Assembly: GCA_027924645.1 (NCBI GenBank)
Contig: BSBN01000140.1
Span: 10,546,501 to 10,610,500 of the forward strand
DNA length: 64,000 nucleotides
Source: Cunninghamia lanceolata
Lineage: Eukaryota > Streptophyta > Pinopsida > Cupressales > Cupressaceae
Direction of reading: 5' to 3'
A program made the position numbers and the translations under genes. The notes beneath the pieces are model-generated. The model did no database searches. It saw nothing but the letters and a program-made list of their open reading frames with translations, and was not told where the DNA came from. Below are positions 52,979-64,000 of this stretch, piece after piece (position 1 is the first letter of the stretch; every line of letters begins with the position of its first letter).

Positions 52979-55215
52979 ACAACCATACCTTAACTATATT
53001 CATAACCCTAATTTTGAACCTCATCATATTTCTATCCCTTACCCTAACCATAATTTTAACTCTAGCCCTAGCCCTAATTCTAAATCTAACCCTAACAATT
53101 TTTTTTGTTATAAATAGTTTTCATAGTTGTAAACCTAAATCTAATCATAACACTAACTGTAATTCTATCCCAAACCTTATTTCTTTCACTATCCCTAATC
53201 CTATACCTAACCCTAACACTAATTCTAACTATAACACTAACTTTTTTATTTTATATATTTTACCTCATTGTCCCACTAATTCTAATCATAACCCTAAACC
53301 TGATTGTAGCCCTAACCCTAACCATAATTCTAATGCCAACCCGTTAGTTATATATATTTCCCTAATTCTAACATGACTTTGATTTGTAACTCTAACCCTA
53401 ACTATATCACTAACCTTAATTCTATCCTTAACCCAAACTCTAATTATAACCCAAGTTGTAACCCTAATTCTATTCCTAATTGTAACCCCAATTCTAACTT
53501 TAACCATTAGAATTTCCTAGTTATAAATATTTTCCCTAATTTTATCCATACATCTAATCATATCCCTAACTATAATTGTATCCCTTACCCTAATTATGTC
53601 ACTAATCAAAATTCTATCCCTAACCTTAAGTTTTTTGTTATATATATTTTCCCTAATTTTAACTCTAATGCTAATGGTAATTCTAACCCTCATTCTAACT
53701 CAAACCCTTTGGTTCTATGTATTTTTCCTAATTCTATTCTAAGTTTGAACTATTTAACCCTAACCCTAATTGTATCACTAACCTTAATTCTATTCTTAAC
53801 CCTAACCCTAATTTAACTCTAATCCTAGTTCTAGTTCTAATGTCTTTTACTTATGTATTTTCCCTAATTATAACCAAACACATAACCCTAATTATATCCT
53901 TAAACCTAACCCTAACCCTAATTTTATTGCTAACCCTAATTGTAAGCCCAACCCTTTAGTTATGTATATGCCCTGATTGTCACAATAATTATAATTGTAT
54001 CTATAACTCTAATTGTGTCCCTAACCCTAATTCTAATCCTAACCCTAATTCTAAGCCTAATGTTTTTGGTTATATATATTTCCCATAATTGTAACTCTAA
54101 TTCTAATCATAACCCTAACCCTAATCCTTATTCTAAACCTAAACCTAATCATAACCCTAATCCATATTCTAACCCTAACCATAAATTTATTCCTTATTCA
54201 AACCCTAACCCTAACCCTACACTTAATGCTAATTCAAATCATAACTGTAACCATAACCCTAACCCTAACCCTAATTTTAACCTTAACCTTAAACCTAATT
54301 CTAAATATAATTGTAATCCTAACCCTTAACATAACCTTCATCTAACTATAACACTAATTTTAACCATAACTCTAAACTTAATTCTAAGCCTAACCCTACT
54401 TCTAATTCTAAAACTAATTTAAATCCTAACCATAATTCTACTGTTATCATAATTCTAATTCTAACCCTAATTCTTATTCTAACCTTGATTCAAATCCTAC
54501 TTTTAACCTTAATTCTAGGCATAGTTCTAACCGTAACCATAACTATAAATCTAACTCTAATTGTAATCCTAACCCTAAATGCAATTCTAACAATAAGTCT
54601 ATCCCTAAACCTAATTGTAATCCTCATCCTAATTGTAACCCCAACCCTAATTTTAATCTTAATTCTACCCCTAATTCTTATTCTAAACCTAATCCATATT
54701 CTAACATTAACCCTGACCCTAATTCTAACCCTAATTATAATTCTAACGATACTTCAAACCTTAATTGTAAACCTAATTCTAACCCTAACCATAAACCTAA
54801 TTCTAAATATAATTATAATCATAACCCTTAATGTAACCCTAATCTAATCCTAAACTTAATTCTAATCCTAACCCTTAATTTGAACACTAATCTAACCCTA
54901 ACCTTAAACCTAAAGCTAACTATAACCCTACTTCTAATCCTAACACTAATTTTAATCATTACCATAATTCTACCCTAATCCTAATTTTAACACTAACACT
55001 AATTCTTATCCTACATAAATTGTAACCATAACCCTAATCCTAACCCTATTTTCATACTTAACCCTAAACCTAATTCTAATTATAACCCTAATTCTAACTA
55101 TAATCCCAACCCTAACCCTACTTCTAACTCTAATTCAAATCCTAACCATAACTTAATTTTAATCCAATCCTAACCTTAGCAATAATTTTAATCCGAACCC
55201 TAATTATAAAATTGA
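52979..55215. repeat. Degenerate telomere-like hexamer repeat (CCCTAA)n
   Basis: About 2.2 kb built of AACCCT, AATTCT, AACCAT, AATCCT and similar hexamers with a persistent 6-bp phase. This is the TTAGGG type rather than the usual plant TTTAGGG heptamer. In the first half (53100-54080) nine interruptions resembling TTAGTTATATATATTTTCCC punctuate the array at roughly 70-170 bp. The second half is nearly pure degenerate hexamer. Long open frames across it (Asn/Pro or Leu/Thr repeats) are artefacts. Confidence 0.85.
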
Positions 55216-55297
55216 TATATGTAAATTATTTGTGAACAGTTTTCCTAAACACACTTTCTGGGAGTGGACCTAGATTGAAGGCCTACAAGGAAGCAAC

Positions 55298-56165
55298 TGA
55301 TGGGGAGTGCACAGCGGGAAACGCAGACCAAGCCCTACATCCTTTCGATTGGCAAGGCTTTACAAAAGAACTGTCGATACATCTCCATCGGCCAAACAAT
55401 TGTCGTCGGAATGGCTTCTTTAAGTCTTGTCGTTGCTCACCCCCTCACCGATGGTGTTTACCTTTGGCGTAACCTATTTTGTCGGTGAACACTTGCACTC
55501 TTTGGCCGATGCGACGTTACACCATCACACAATTTACTTCCTGCAAACAACCCTAGCACATGGAGATGCTAGGTCAACCTACTGTATGAAACACACTACC
55601 TGGATCCTCTGCACCACTGAACAATGGAACAAAATAGAAAATGAAAACAAATATTTATACAACGAAGCCATTCCACTAATTTTGACAGAAATCTCACCAG
55701 TGGAATGCTTCACGATGACATATAACAACAAAATGGAGAGTACAAAGAATGGAAACCTACAGCTAAGCAATATGTAATTACAGGAAAATAGGAATCAAAC
55801 TGATGAAATAGAACAATCTTTATTTCTTCTTCGAACAATCACAATCACATTTGACTACACTTCTGCTTCGATCTTATTACAATATATCTCATTTGGTTCC
55901 TTACTCAGGGTATTTATCAACTCGCCCTAAGTAGTACCGAACAGACTCCAAGTGGCTGGGAGACCAATCCAAGTGGCTGGGAGACACTACTGCCTATTTT
56001 TGGCATTATTGCTATTTTTGGCATTATGCCATTACAATTTGACAAATGTCCCCTAAGTCACTTGGGACTTACAAAATGAACCTAGATACAAACTAAAATG
56101 ACATGCATTGGTCAAATAGACCTTATTACAAAAGAAAACATTATTTTTGAGGTGCTCATATACCA
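55298..56165 (-). repeat. 3' LTR of element E
   Basis: 868 bp. On the + strand it begins TGATGGGGAGTGCAC and ends ATATACCA, pairing with 60870-61736. It contains two direct copies of CCAAGTGGCTGGGAGAC (55948-55990). Minus-strand TATAAATA at 55659-55652. Confidence 0.9.
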
Positions 56166-56187
56166 TACTCCCCGGGTGAAAGTTGTC

Positions 56188-56571
56188 TCAAGTCCTCTTC
56201 GAGATTAACTGTTGCAAATCACCACCCTGCTTCTTGATGTCTTCTTCCAGCATCCATGTGGCTTCTGAATCTGGAAGTCCTTGCCATTTGACTATGTGCT
56301 CAAAATAGGTCTGATTTCTTATCTTCTTGGCTATCCTATTATCCAAGATACACTCCATCTGCAGTGGTTCCTTATGTGGTAAATGTTGTACCCACTCTAC
56401 ATTGTCTTTGACAGAATCTGTTGTACCTTCACCTGTATCAGGATGCCGATATAATGTTAGATTAGCAACATTGAATATAGGTGAAATAGCAATATCATCA
56501 GGGAGTTCAATTTTGTAAGCATTAGGACCATATTTTTCTAGAATCTGACAAGATCCAATTTTCCTCGTCAT
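56188..56571 (-). pseudogene. Integrase C-terminus and chromodomain of element E
   Basis: The chromodomain spans about 56349-56230: I-L-D-N-R-I, aromatic Y-F at the cage position, V-K-W-Q-G-L-P, S-E-A-T-W and a terminal acidic helix. In chromoviruses this domain directs integration into heterochromatin carrying matching histone marks. Upstream is the basic integrase tail with L-P-D-D-I and P-x-F-N-V-A-N-L words. In frame with the integrase core but separated by stops. Confidence 0.85.
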
Positions 56572-56643
56572 TAACTTGCTGTGTTTTCCTGTGGGTAGTC
56601 AGTTCTTGTTGAGATGAACCATGACCATATCTCCTATTTGGTA

Positions 56644-57530
56644 CTACAAATCCCTTCTGCTTTGATCCACTCTAGCCTTGATCTTCTGACTATTCTGGTG
56701 TAAAGTATCTCTGACTTGTTGATGGATCTCTTTCATAGCTTCTGCAAATGTAGTAGCATGTTCACTCCTTTTGTCCAACCCTTGAACATCTCTTAATTCA
56801 AAAATTCCTCTAGGATGACTACCATAAACAACTTCAAAATGACTTAAACCTATACTTTTGTTTGTAGAATCATTATAGGCATACTCTACTTGTGGGAGTA
56901 CCACATCCCAACTACTACCATGTTCTCTTTTCAAACATCTTAGCAGATTGCCTAATGACCTATTCACAACCTCAATTTGGCCATCACTTTGAGGATGATA
57001 GGCTGAACTAAATCACAAATTTGTACACAATCTTTTCCACAAGGTTCTCTAGAAATGTCCCACAAATTTGTTGTCTCTATCATATACAATACTCAGAGGT
57101 AATCCATGACTCCTGACAATTTCTTTAAAGAACAAACCTACAATGTAACTAGCATCATTAGTGATCTTACAAGGAATAAAGTGCGCCATTTTGCTAAATC
57201 TATCTACCACAACAAACACACTATCATAACCAGTCCTTGTCCTGGGTAATCCCATCACAAAATCCATACTCAAACTTTCCCAAGGTCTGTTTGGTATGGG
57301 CAAAGGCTGGTATAGTCTTGCATTGGTTGAGACTCCCTTTTCTTTCTGGCAAATCATTAAACTCTCAACAAACCTTCTGATATCAGATTACATCCTTGGC
57401 CAAAAGTAAAACCTTTGTACAAGATCTAAGGTCTTATTGAGCCCAAAATGTCCTCCTAAACCACCACTATGTTTTTCCTTCACGATATTATCCCTCATCA
57501 AACACTTAGGAATACATAGTTGACTACCTT
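56644..57530 (-). pseudogene. Integrase core of element E
   Basis: The zinc finger (57474-57340) has H-S-G-G and the last Cys (M-I-C-Q), but the first Cys of the CxxC pair is lost. Core: Asp in M-D-F-V-M-G-L-P near 57265, Asp in V-Y-D-R-D-N-K-F near 57075 (Tyr for the usual Ser), and Glu in Y-H-P-Q-S-D-G-Q-I-E near 56975. TAA at about 57390 and stops near 57048 interrupt it. Confidence 0.8.
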
Positions 57531-57546
57531 TAAACAAAAGTCCATC

Positions 57547-58069
57547 CTACAATGTATAATCTGAAAATTCACTATGGAAAGCATTGGCAAACTCATTACA
57601 TACCCTATAAATCTCCTTAAAATCTAGGTCCTCTTCATACAACCCTTTGAGTGACTCAACACCCATGCTTTGTAACTGCACTTCTTGCACTGTCAACACC
57701 CTTCTGCTTAGAGCATCAGCAACCTTATTGGTTATTCCCTTCTTATGTTTAATGATGAAGGTGTATGCTTGAAGACTTTCCACCCATTTCATGTGTATAT
57801 GACTAAGCTTTTCCTGTCCATTCAAAAAACTAAGAGCATAATTGTCAGTGTATACAATAAATTCTTTAGGAAGCAAATAGTACCTCCATTTTTTTCAGAG
57901 CTTGTACCATAGCATACAACCTTGAATCATAAGAGTATTTCCTCTTGGCTTCATTTAAATTTTTATTGAAGAAGGCTACTGGTTTGCCTTCTTGGCTCAA
58001 CACTGCTCCTATGGCCAACCCACTTGCATCACATTCAATTGTGAAAACCGTATTGAAATCAGGTAACAC
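57547..58069 (-). pseudogene. RNase H of element E
   Basis: Retains [13 protein letters not shown] (first catalytic Asp), a K-R-K-Y-S-Y-D segment and Y-T-D-N-Y-A-L. A frameshift near 57870 splits it. Unlike elements A and C the catalytic D-A-S is intact, as expected for a chromovirus with a single RNase H. Confidence 0.8.
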
Positions 58070-58093
58070 TAAAATAGGGAATTTAGCAACTTT

Positions 58094-59020
58094 CTATTTC
58101 AGACTCTCAAAGCTCCTATTTGCTTCTCTCATCCACACAAACTTCATCTTACCTCCACCCTTGATGGTCTCCAACATAGGTGCACAGATGTCACTATAGT
58201 TCTTAATGAATTTCCTGTAAAATATGGCCAAACCATGGAAACTTCTGACTTCTGCTATTGTCCTGGGTGTATGCCAATTCAAAATAGCTTCTACCTTGGA
58301 AGGATCCATTTTCAAATCACCCTTAGAGATGAAAAAACCTAGCTACCACCAATTCTTGTTTCATGAAGTCACACTTTTCCAAGTTTATCAGTAACTTCTG
58401 ATCTTACAGCCTCTTCAAGACTATCTCCAAATGTTTCAAGTGTTCTTCCTTGCTCTTACTGAACACCAAGATATCGTCAAGGTAGACTACCACAAATTTT
58501 CCTATGAATTCCTGCAACACCTCATTCATCAATCTCATAAAGGTGCTAGGGGTGTTTGAAAGACGAAATGACATCACAAGCCACTCATACAACCCTTCAT
58601 TGGTTTTGAAAGTTATCTTCCTCTCATCCCCCTCTCTTATCCTTATCTGATGGTACCCACTCTTCAAGTCTATTTTGGAGAAATAAGTAGCCCCTCCCAA
58701 ACAATCCATTAGATCTTCTATTCTAGGGATAGGAAGCCTATACCTGATGGTTATCCTATTTATTACCCTAGAATCAGTACATAGTCTCCATTTCCCATCC
58801 TTCTTTGGGGCTAAAATAGTAGGTACTGCACATGGGCTAAGACTCTTCCTTATCAGCCCTTTGTTTAGGAGTTCTTAAATCTGATTTGCTATCTCTTCAT
58901 TTTGCTGAGGTGTCATTTTATATGCTGCCTTATTAGGAAGTACTACTCCTGGTATGAGGTCTATCTGATGGCTAATATCTCTGACTGGTGGTAGGGAATC
59001 AGGTATATCTTTTGTAATCA
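58094..59020 (-). pseudogene. Reverse transcriptase of element E
   Basis: Starts near [15 protein letters not shown] and the Y-L-D-D box (58484-58473, Y-L-D-D-I-L-V-F-S) are intact, followed by connection sequence to 58094. A TAA near 58877 and a frameshift between 58404 and 58315 break it. Confidence 0.85.
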
Positions 59021-59099
59021 CTCCTTTGTAACTCTCAAGCAAATCTCTGACCTCCTTAGGTCCTACTTCTCTCACACTTTTCTTCTTTTCCCCCTTAGG

Positions 59100-59801
59100 A
59101 TTCATAATCAATGCAAAACCTACTCCATCATCTTCCTTCAGTGTATCCATGAATTCTTTTTCTCCTACTAGCATTACACTAGACCCTACATGTTGTGGAT
59201 CCTCTTCTACCAATGACTGTATCCCATAAGTCATACCATCCTTTTGGAATGAGTAAGCATTATTTTCTCCATCATGCTGAGCCTTTCTATCAAACTGCCA
59301 TGGTCTGCCTAAAAAAAGATGGCAATCATCCATTGGAAGGATGTCACACAAAATCTTGTCTCTATATGCCCCAATACTAAATTCTACCCATGCTTGTTTA
59401 TTGATGAGTATGTGCCGCCCCTTGTTCAGCCAACTGACTTTATATGGACTGCTATGGTGTACCTTTCCTAACTTCAACTTATTCACTACTTCCAAAGATA
59501 TAATGTTATCAGTAGAACCAGAGTCAATAATGACTTTACAAACCTTACCTTGGATCTTACATTTGATTCTAAACAAAGCCCTTCTTTGCGATGGTTCAGC
59601 CTGCACTGGTTCCTTGAGCAACGTCCTCTTGAGCATCAAACTTTCTCCCGTTTCTGATGCTAGATTCACTTCAGGAGATGTCACACTCCTTGCATCTTCT
59701 TGAATCAAGGTGGTTCTCTTCTCACTACCATGAGAAGTTGAGGCCTTCTTTGGACACTTGTATGTCAGGTGCCCTATCTGATTGCAGTTATAACATCTCA
59801 T
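59100..59801 (-). pseudogene. Zinc knuckle and protease of element E
   Basis: CYNCNQIGHLTYKC knuckle at 59795-59754, a Ser/Glu-rich linker, then protease with I-I-D-S-G-S-T-D-N (Asp codon 59525-59523) and F-L-G-R-P-W near 59310. The frame is open from 59801 to 58875, so protease itself looks intact. Confidence 0.85.
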
Positions 59802-59819
59802 ATTGGAGAATTTGGATCC

Positions 59820-60686
59820 TCTACCTGATCCATTTGTCCCACCTCTTCCATTAGGCCTTCTTCCTTAGTAGCCTCCTCTGCTACTTGAGTCTCCAACTTG
59901 CTTGGCTTGGTTAGACTCACCACTAGGCCTCTGGTTAGGACATCTTCCTCAAAAACTGCCTCTAGCTCTGAAATTCCTTCCACCTCTACCTCTATTATTC
60001 TGCTCATTCTTCCTCTTTATCTTCTCTTCAATCCTTAAGGCCATTTGGAAACACTTGTTCACTATTTCTGGTGCTAAGATGTTGATCTCATCTTGGATAT
60101 TCATCCTTAGGCCATTCAAATACCTGGCCACATCCTTTGACTCTTCTTCTTGTCTCTTTGATCTAAGACTGAGCTTATGAAACTCTTGTTTGTATGGATT
60201 CACATCAAGTTATCTCTGTCTAAGGTTCTGCAATTTCTTATAAATCTACACATCATAGTCCAGGGGTAAGAATTGTGCCTTGATTTTGGTCTTCATCCTT
60301 TCCCAGGAGGTTATCATATTTTTCCTCTCCTTGAATTTCTCTCCTTGTTCATAATTCCACCATGCAAGAGAAGATCCCTTCAATCTTGCCTTTGCCAACT
60401 TAACCCTCTTATCATCAGGGACGTCTTTGTATTTGAAATGATTATTCAATGCCTCAATCCAATCAATCACCTCTTCAGCTTCCATACTTCCACTATACAT
60501 AGGTAACCCATCTATGGTGTCCCTATTGACTAACTTTAATGCATTTAAAAATTCCCTCTGGTCTGCTGGTATCTCCTCTGTCTTTTTACTAGTTTCAGCA
60601 ATTTTTGCATCGCCTTCATCGTTGTTACTTTCATCTTCCCTATCTTTGCCTTTGGACTGCTTAAACTCTCCCAACTGGGATGGCAA
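59820..60686 (-). pseudogene. gag: Gag of element E
   Basis: Frames at 60686-60246 and 60203-59949 share one phase. The capsid domain includes W-I-E-A-L-N-N-H-F, L-K-G-S-S-L-A-W-W and M-K-T-K-I-K-A-Q-F-L-P (retrotransposon gag signature). The second part ends in a basic Arg/Gly-rich stretch before the knuckle. One or two stops separate the pieces. Confidence 0.8.
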
Positions 60687-60850
60687 GCCTCTCCTCGATC
60701 AGCTTCTTGACAGCATCCTGCGACATACTTTTGGGAAGCATCCTCTCCACTCTGTCTTGCTTTCTTTTTCTGACATAAACATTCACAAACTGCACCCAAA
60801 TGCCAAAACTCCTGCAAATCCTTAGTTCAACTTGCAGCCCAAAGCTTTTT

Positions 60851-60866
60851 CCAAGCTCTGATACCA
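60851..60866 (-). other. Primer-binding site of element E
   Basis: TGGTATCAGAGCTTGG on the minus strand, initiator-Met type, three bases inside the 5' LTR edge at 60870. Confidence 0.9.
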
Positions 60867-60869
60867 ATA

Positions 60870-61736
60870 TGATGGGGAGTGCACAGCGGGAAACACAGAC
60901 TAGGCCCTAAATCCTTTCGGTCAGTAAGGCTTGACAAATGAACTGCTGATACATCTCCATCGGCCAAACAATCATCGTTAGAATGACTTCCTTAAGTCTT
61001 TCCATTGCTCACCCCCTCACCAATGGCATTTACCTTTGGCGTAACCTATTCTGTTAGCAAACACCTGCACTCTTTGGCTGATGCGCCGTTATGCCATTGC
61101 ACAGTTTACTTCTTGTGAACAACCCTAGCACATGGAGATGCTAGGTCAACCTACTATGCGAAACGCACTACCTGGATCCTCTGCACTGCCGAACAATGGA
61201 ACAAAACATCAAATAAAAACAAATATTTATACAACGAAGCCATTCCACTGATTTCAACAGAAATCTCACCAGTGGAATGCTTCACAATGACATACAATAA
61301 CAAAATGGAAAGCACAGAGAATGGAAACCTACAGCTAAGCAATATGTAATTATAGGAAAATGGGAATCAAACTAATGGAATAGAATAATCTTTATTTCTT
61401 CTTAGAACAATCACAATCACATTCGACTACACTTCTGCTTCGATCTGATTATAATATATCTCATTGGTTCCTTACTCAGGGTATTTATCAACTCGCCCTG
61501 AGTAGTACTGAACAGACTCCAAGTGACCGGGAGACCAATCCAAGCAGTTGGGAGACACTACTGCCTACTTTTGGCATTATTGCTATTTTTGGCATTATGT
61601 GGTTACAATTTGACAAATGTCCCCTAAGTCACTTGGGACTTACAAAATGAACTTAGATACAAACTGAAATGACATATATTGGTCAAATAAACTTTATTAC
61701 AAATGAAAACATTATTTTCAAGGTGCTCCTACACCA
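60870..61736 (-). repeat. 5' LTR of element E
   Basis: 867 bp; on the + strand TGATGGGGAGTGCAC...CTACACCA. Minus-strand TATAAATA at 61231-61224, placing U3 at about 61232-61736. Confidence 0.9.
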
Positions 61737-62753
61737 AGAACCCATTACATTGTTATTGATATAGTTTTAGTTTAGTAAATTATTTGTGAACAATTTCCAA
61801 ATGTACAGGGAATGAATCAACTACATTGTTATAAACTATTCTCTAATTTTATTTTATTTTTTATGTTTTTTGGGCAATAATATTAAAGATTTAGATGCTT
61901 TAGATTCAAGGAGAATGTTTTGGTCCCAAACTTCACAATGTTTTAGTACATTATGTTCAAAGTAATCATCCCTTTTGCATCATTAATTTGAACTATGGCT
62001 TGCACCATTCGATTAATACTTTATTTGTAAAGATTTTGCAAAATATTTTGAATCCTTGCACTCTTTTGAATATATAGACCCTTGCACTCTTTTGAATACT
62101 TGCATCGAATGGATAAATGAGTAGTTGTGTACCACTCCCTAGCACATCATTCCTATAGCTTGTACCATTTTTAGAAGCAATGCTCCTTTCTCCAATGGGT
62201 GTGCTAGAGTTAGGTCTCAAGTACTATCATTAAATTAGTCTAGGCTTATTGTACTTATGATTTAATTTATGCATCTTTAAGATGTACAAAGGTTTCAATA
62301 GGAAAATAATGATATTAGTAACTTACATGCATTAATTATGATTTGATATTTTTACATTGTGAACATTTGATTTGTAGGAAGATTTGGCTTTCCACATAGT
62401 TGATTTTCTATGACCTTAAAATGGTTTAATGGTGAGTAAGCAGTGATTTGTTTAGTGGCTAATATTTGCCAATTGGCTAATAGTTGAAATGGGGATTCAA
62501 ATTTGTCTAATAGTACAAGTTGTAATATGACGTGAATTGCCACATTTTTACAAAATTTTATTTTAGTCCTAGCTAAATTGCCAGAACATTTATTTCACTA
62601 AACTTTTCAAATCAAAGATTGCCACAGTCTTCGATACATGTAATTAGATTAGATTCACCTAAATTTTATAAGTTATAGTAGAAAATGAAAATCAATTTGC
62701 CAATAAAATTATATGACTATTGGTTACTTTAGGGCTATATCACCAATTTTTAA
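61737..62753. other. AT-rich DNA, no gene
   Basis: A small tandem duplication of CCCTTGCACTCTTTTGAATA occurs near 62055-62095. A 24-bp near-copy of 55229-55253 (GTAAATTATTTGTGAACA...) is at about 61775-61799. No coding frame or RNA gene supported. Confidence 0.5.
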
Positions 62754-63096
62754 TCACCACCATTGATTTTATTTATAATCTAATGTTTGAGTTTGTACTC
62801 CATGTGTTAAAATGTACCCACAAAGTTCCAATGCCCATTAAGCCTAAAATTGTATTTGGGATGTTGATCTCAATTTATAATCTAATGGCTGGGGTTAAAA
62901 TATGTAGGCCAAAATGTACAGAGCTGCAATGACCATCGGGCTTGAAATTGCATTCAGGTCATTGATCTCCATTTAGATCAATGACCTAATTGCAATTTTT
63001 GGCCCCATGGGTATTGGAGCTCCACAGGTACATTTTAACTCATGGAATAGAATAGAACCCAAACCATTAGATTATAAATAAAATCAAGGGTGGTGA
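62754..63096. mobile_element. Foldback MITE, 343 bp, TAA target duplication
   Basis: Terminal inverted repeats start TCACCACC(A/C)TTGATTTTATT and include TTATAATCTAATG; the arms pair over about 120 bp. TAA flanks both ends (62751-62753 and 63097-63099), the size expected of PIF/Harbinger-type insertions. The left arm is present twice in tandem (about 62768 and 62873), so one copy is unpaired. Non-coding. Confidence 0.65.
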
Positions 63097-64000
63097 TAAA
63101 CAATTTACAAATGATTTAAAATATTCAGTTTTTATTTAAAATATTAAGGAAATAAGGAATTAGGGCATATCCCCATGCGACTGCTTAGCTTATTTTAACT
63201 AGAAACCACTGCTCAATTTTTTTAGGAGATATTTGTGGAGCTAGTGACCCCATGAAATTTATTTTCTGGTTATTTTCAGCATCTATCTTGATTTGTAGTT
63301 TTTACTATATATTAAAAAAATTAATTATCTTAATTTAGGAAAAAAATTAAAGAAAAGGAGGGAAGGAAATATATGTAGCCACATGGAAAATTTTTCATTA
63401 TGTAGTGGTTTCTTATTTCCAGCCCCCCTTTTTCCCACATATTATTTGCAATTCATAAATATAGGTAAAGATTCTAATATTATCCTTTCCTCATAATTGT
63501 AAAATTCCATGGGGCCACTCCAACTACTTAAATTTAAGTGGAATAATAACTTAAGAAGCCGCATAGGGACATAGGGTTATAGACACAAGAAATACACCTT
63601 AAACTAGTCAATCACTACTACCCTAGTCACTTACATTTCTATAGGAATTTAATTTTTTTAAAAAGGAAGGATTCACCATGGTAATCAATGTAATTGCCTA
63701 TTTTTCATTAAGATTCACTAGCATTTTCTACAAATTTCTTGTGATTTAAAATAATTTGCCAATAAAATTAATATTTTTTTTTAGAAAATAGGAAAGATTT
63801 GCCAATAGAATTAATATTTTTTCTAAAAAATGAAAGATTCGCTAGGATTCTATATCTTTTTAAGGGGGCGACTTCTAAACGTTATCACTGGTGAGTAAGA
63901 AAATTGTATTTTTACATAATATTCATATTATATATTTGCGAATACTTTAAATCACTACCTAAAATACAACTCACATTTTTCCAAACAAATATTATTGCTT
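63097..64000. other. AT-rich DNA, no gene
   Basis: Homopolymer-rich sequence; a TTTGCCAATA(A/G)AATTAATATTTTTT word occurs twice near 63758 and 63799. No other structure seen. Confidence 0.5.

Larger units (their letters stand above)
55298..61736 (-). mobile_element. Element E: complete chromovirus (Ty3/gypsy with chromodomain), decayed
   Basis: A 6.4-kb minus-strand element with 868- and 867-bp LTRs, an initiator-Met PBS, gag with CCHC knuckle, protease, RT, RNase H, integrase and C-terminal chromodomain. There are at least two frameshifts and several stops. LTRs differ by roughly one base in ten or more over the first 270 bp, mostly transitions, so this is an old insertion. Flanking pentamers GCAAC and AGAAC are not a clean target duplication. 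Confidence 0.9.

Noticed and set aside
52969..54847. Long open frames across the telomere-like tract
   Set aside because: They encode only Leu/Thr/Ile or Asn/Pro repeats created by the hexamer; both strands are open and no start context or family feature exists.
55275..55777. Open frames in the E 3' LTR
   Set aside because: They lie within the LTR, are not conserved in the other LTR copy and have no recognisable product.
55293..61741. Target-site duplication of element E
   Set aside because: GCAAC on the left and AGAAC on the right agree at only three of five positions, so I do not claim it.
61737..64000. Host gene or tRNA in the right flank
   Set aside because: Only short frames in AT-rich DNA; no A/B-box pair or cloverleaf was recognised by eye.

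Overview
This window looks like intergenic DNA from a large plant nuclear genome. I see no host gene, tRNA or rRNA. Nearly everything is nested long-terminal-repeat (LTR) retrotransposon sequence. The long Tat-lineage Ty3/gypsy elements, the amount of nesting, slow-looking decay and plant-type signals (telo-box promoter, plant mobile domain) suggest a gymnosperm or other large-genome seed plant. That assignment is inference; no species-specific marker is visible.

Layout. Element A (Tat-like, + strand) runs from before position 1 to 34062: 5' LTR tail (1-2888), primer-binding site (PBS), gag, protease, archaeal-type RNase H (aRNH), reverse transcriptase (RT), degenerate RNase H, integrase, a hairpin-rich leader, a large accessory ORF (29698-33138), and the 3' LTR ending at 34062. 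A is split by element C (5158-23986), flanked by the 5-bp target duplication ACATT. C has 1026-bp LTRs with about five differences by eye. C encodes gag, protease, G-patch, RT, RNase H, aRNH and integrase in the canonical Tat order, and carries a 2130-bp inverted/duplicated rearrangement in pol. On its minus strand it carries a plant mobile domain (PMD) gene with its own promoter and one intron.

A itself sits inside element B (34063-47779), an older relative with the same unusual order (gag, protease, aRNH, RT, integrase, accessory ORF, LTR) and heavy decay. B abuts a minus-strand element D (47780 to beyond about 51525), which has an initiator-Met PBS, a coiled-coil gag with four zinc knuckles and an unrecognised coding region. 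Next come about 2.2 kb of degenerate TTAGGG-like (6-bp) telomere-type repeat (52979-55215), a complete but decayed minus-strand chromovirus E (55298-61736), and AT-rich DNA containing a 343-bp foldback/MITE (62754-63096).

Most interesting pattern. In A, B and C an accessory gene is preceded, in its own transcriptional direction, by an array of short element-specific motifs: about 16 hairpins in A, weaker hairpins in B, and about 49 copies of a GCGCATATG-like word in three arrays in C. The C arrays have quantised 21/19/17-nt spacing, and all three point the same way relative to the transcript they lead. In A and B the accessory ORF also runs into the U3 part of the LTR, an arrangement reminiscent of retroviral nef or sag. 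LTR divergence by eye (C about 0.5%, A about 3%, B about 7-8%) agrees with the nesting order. Most broken codons are TAG in place of CAG, a pattern expected from CHG-methylation decay.
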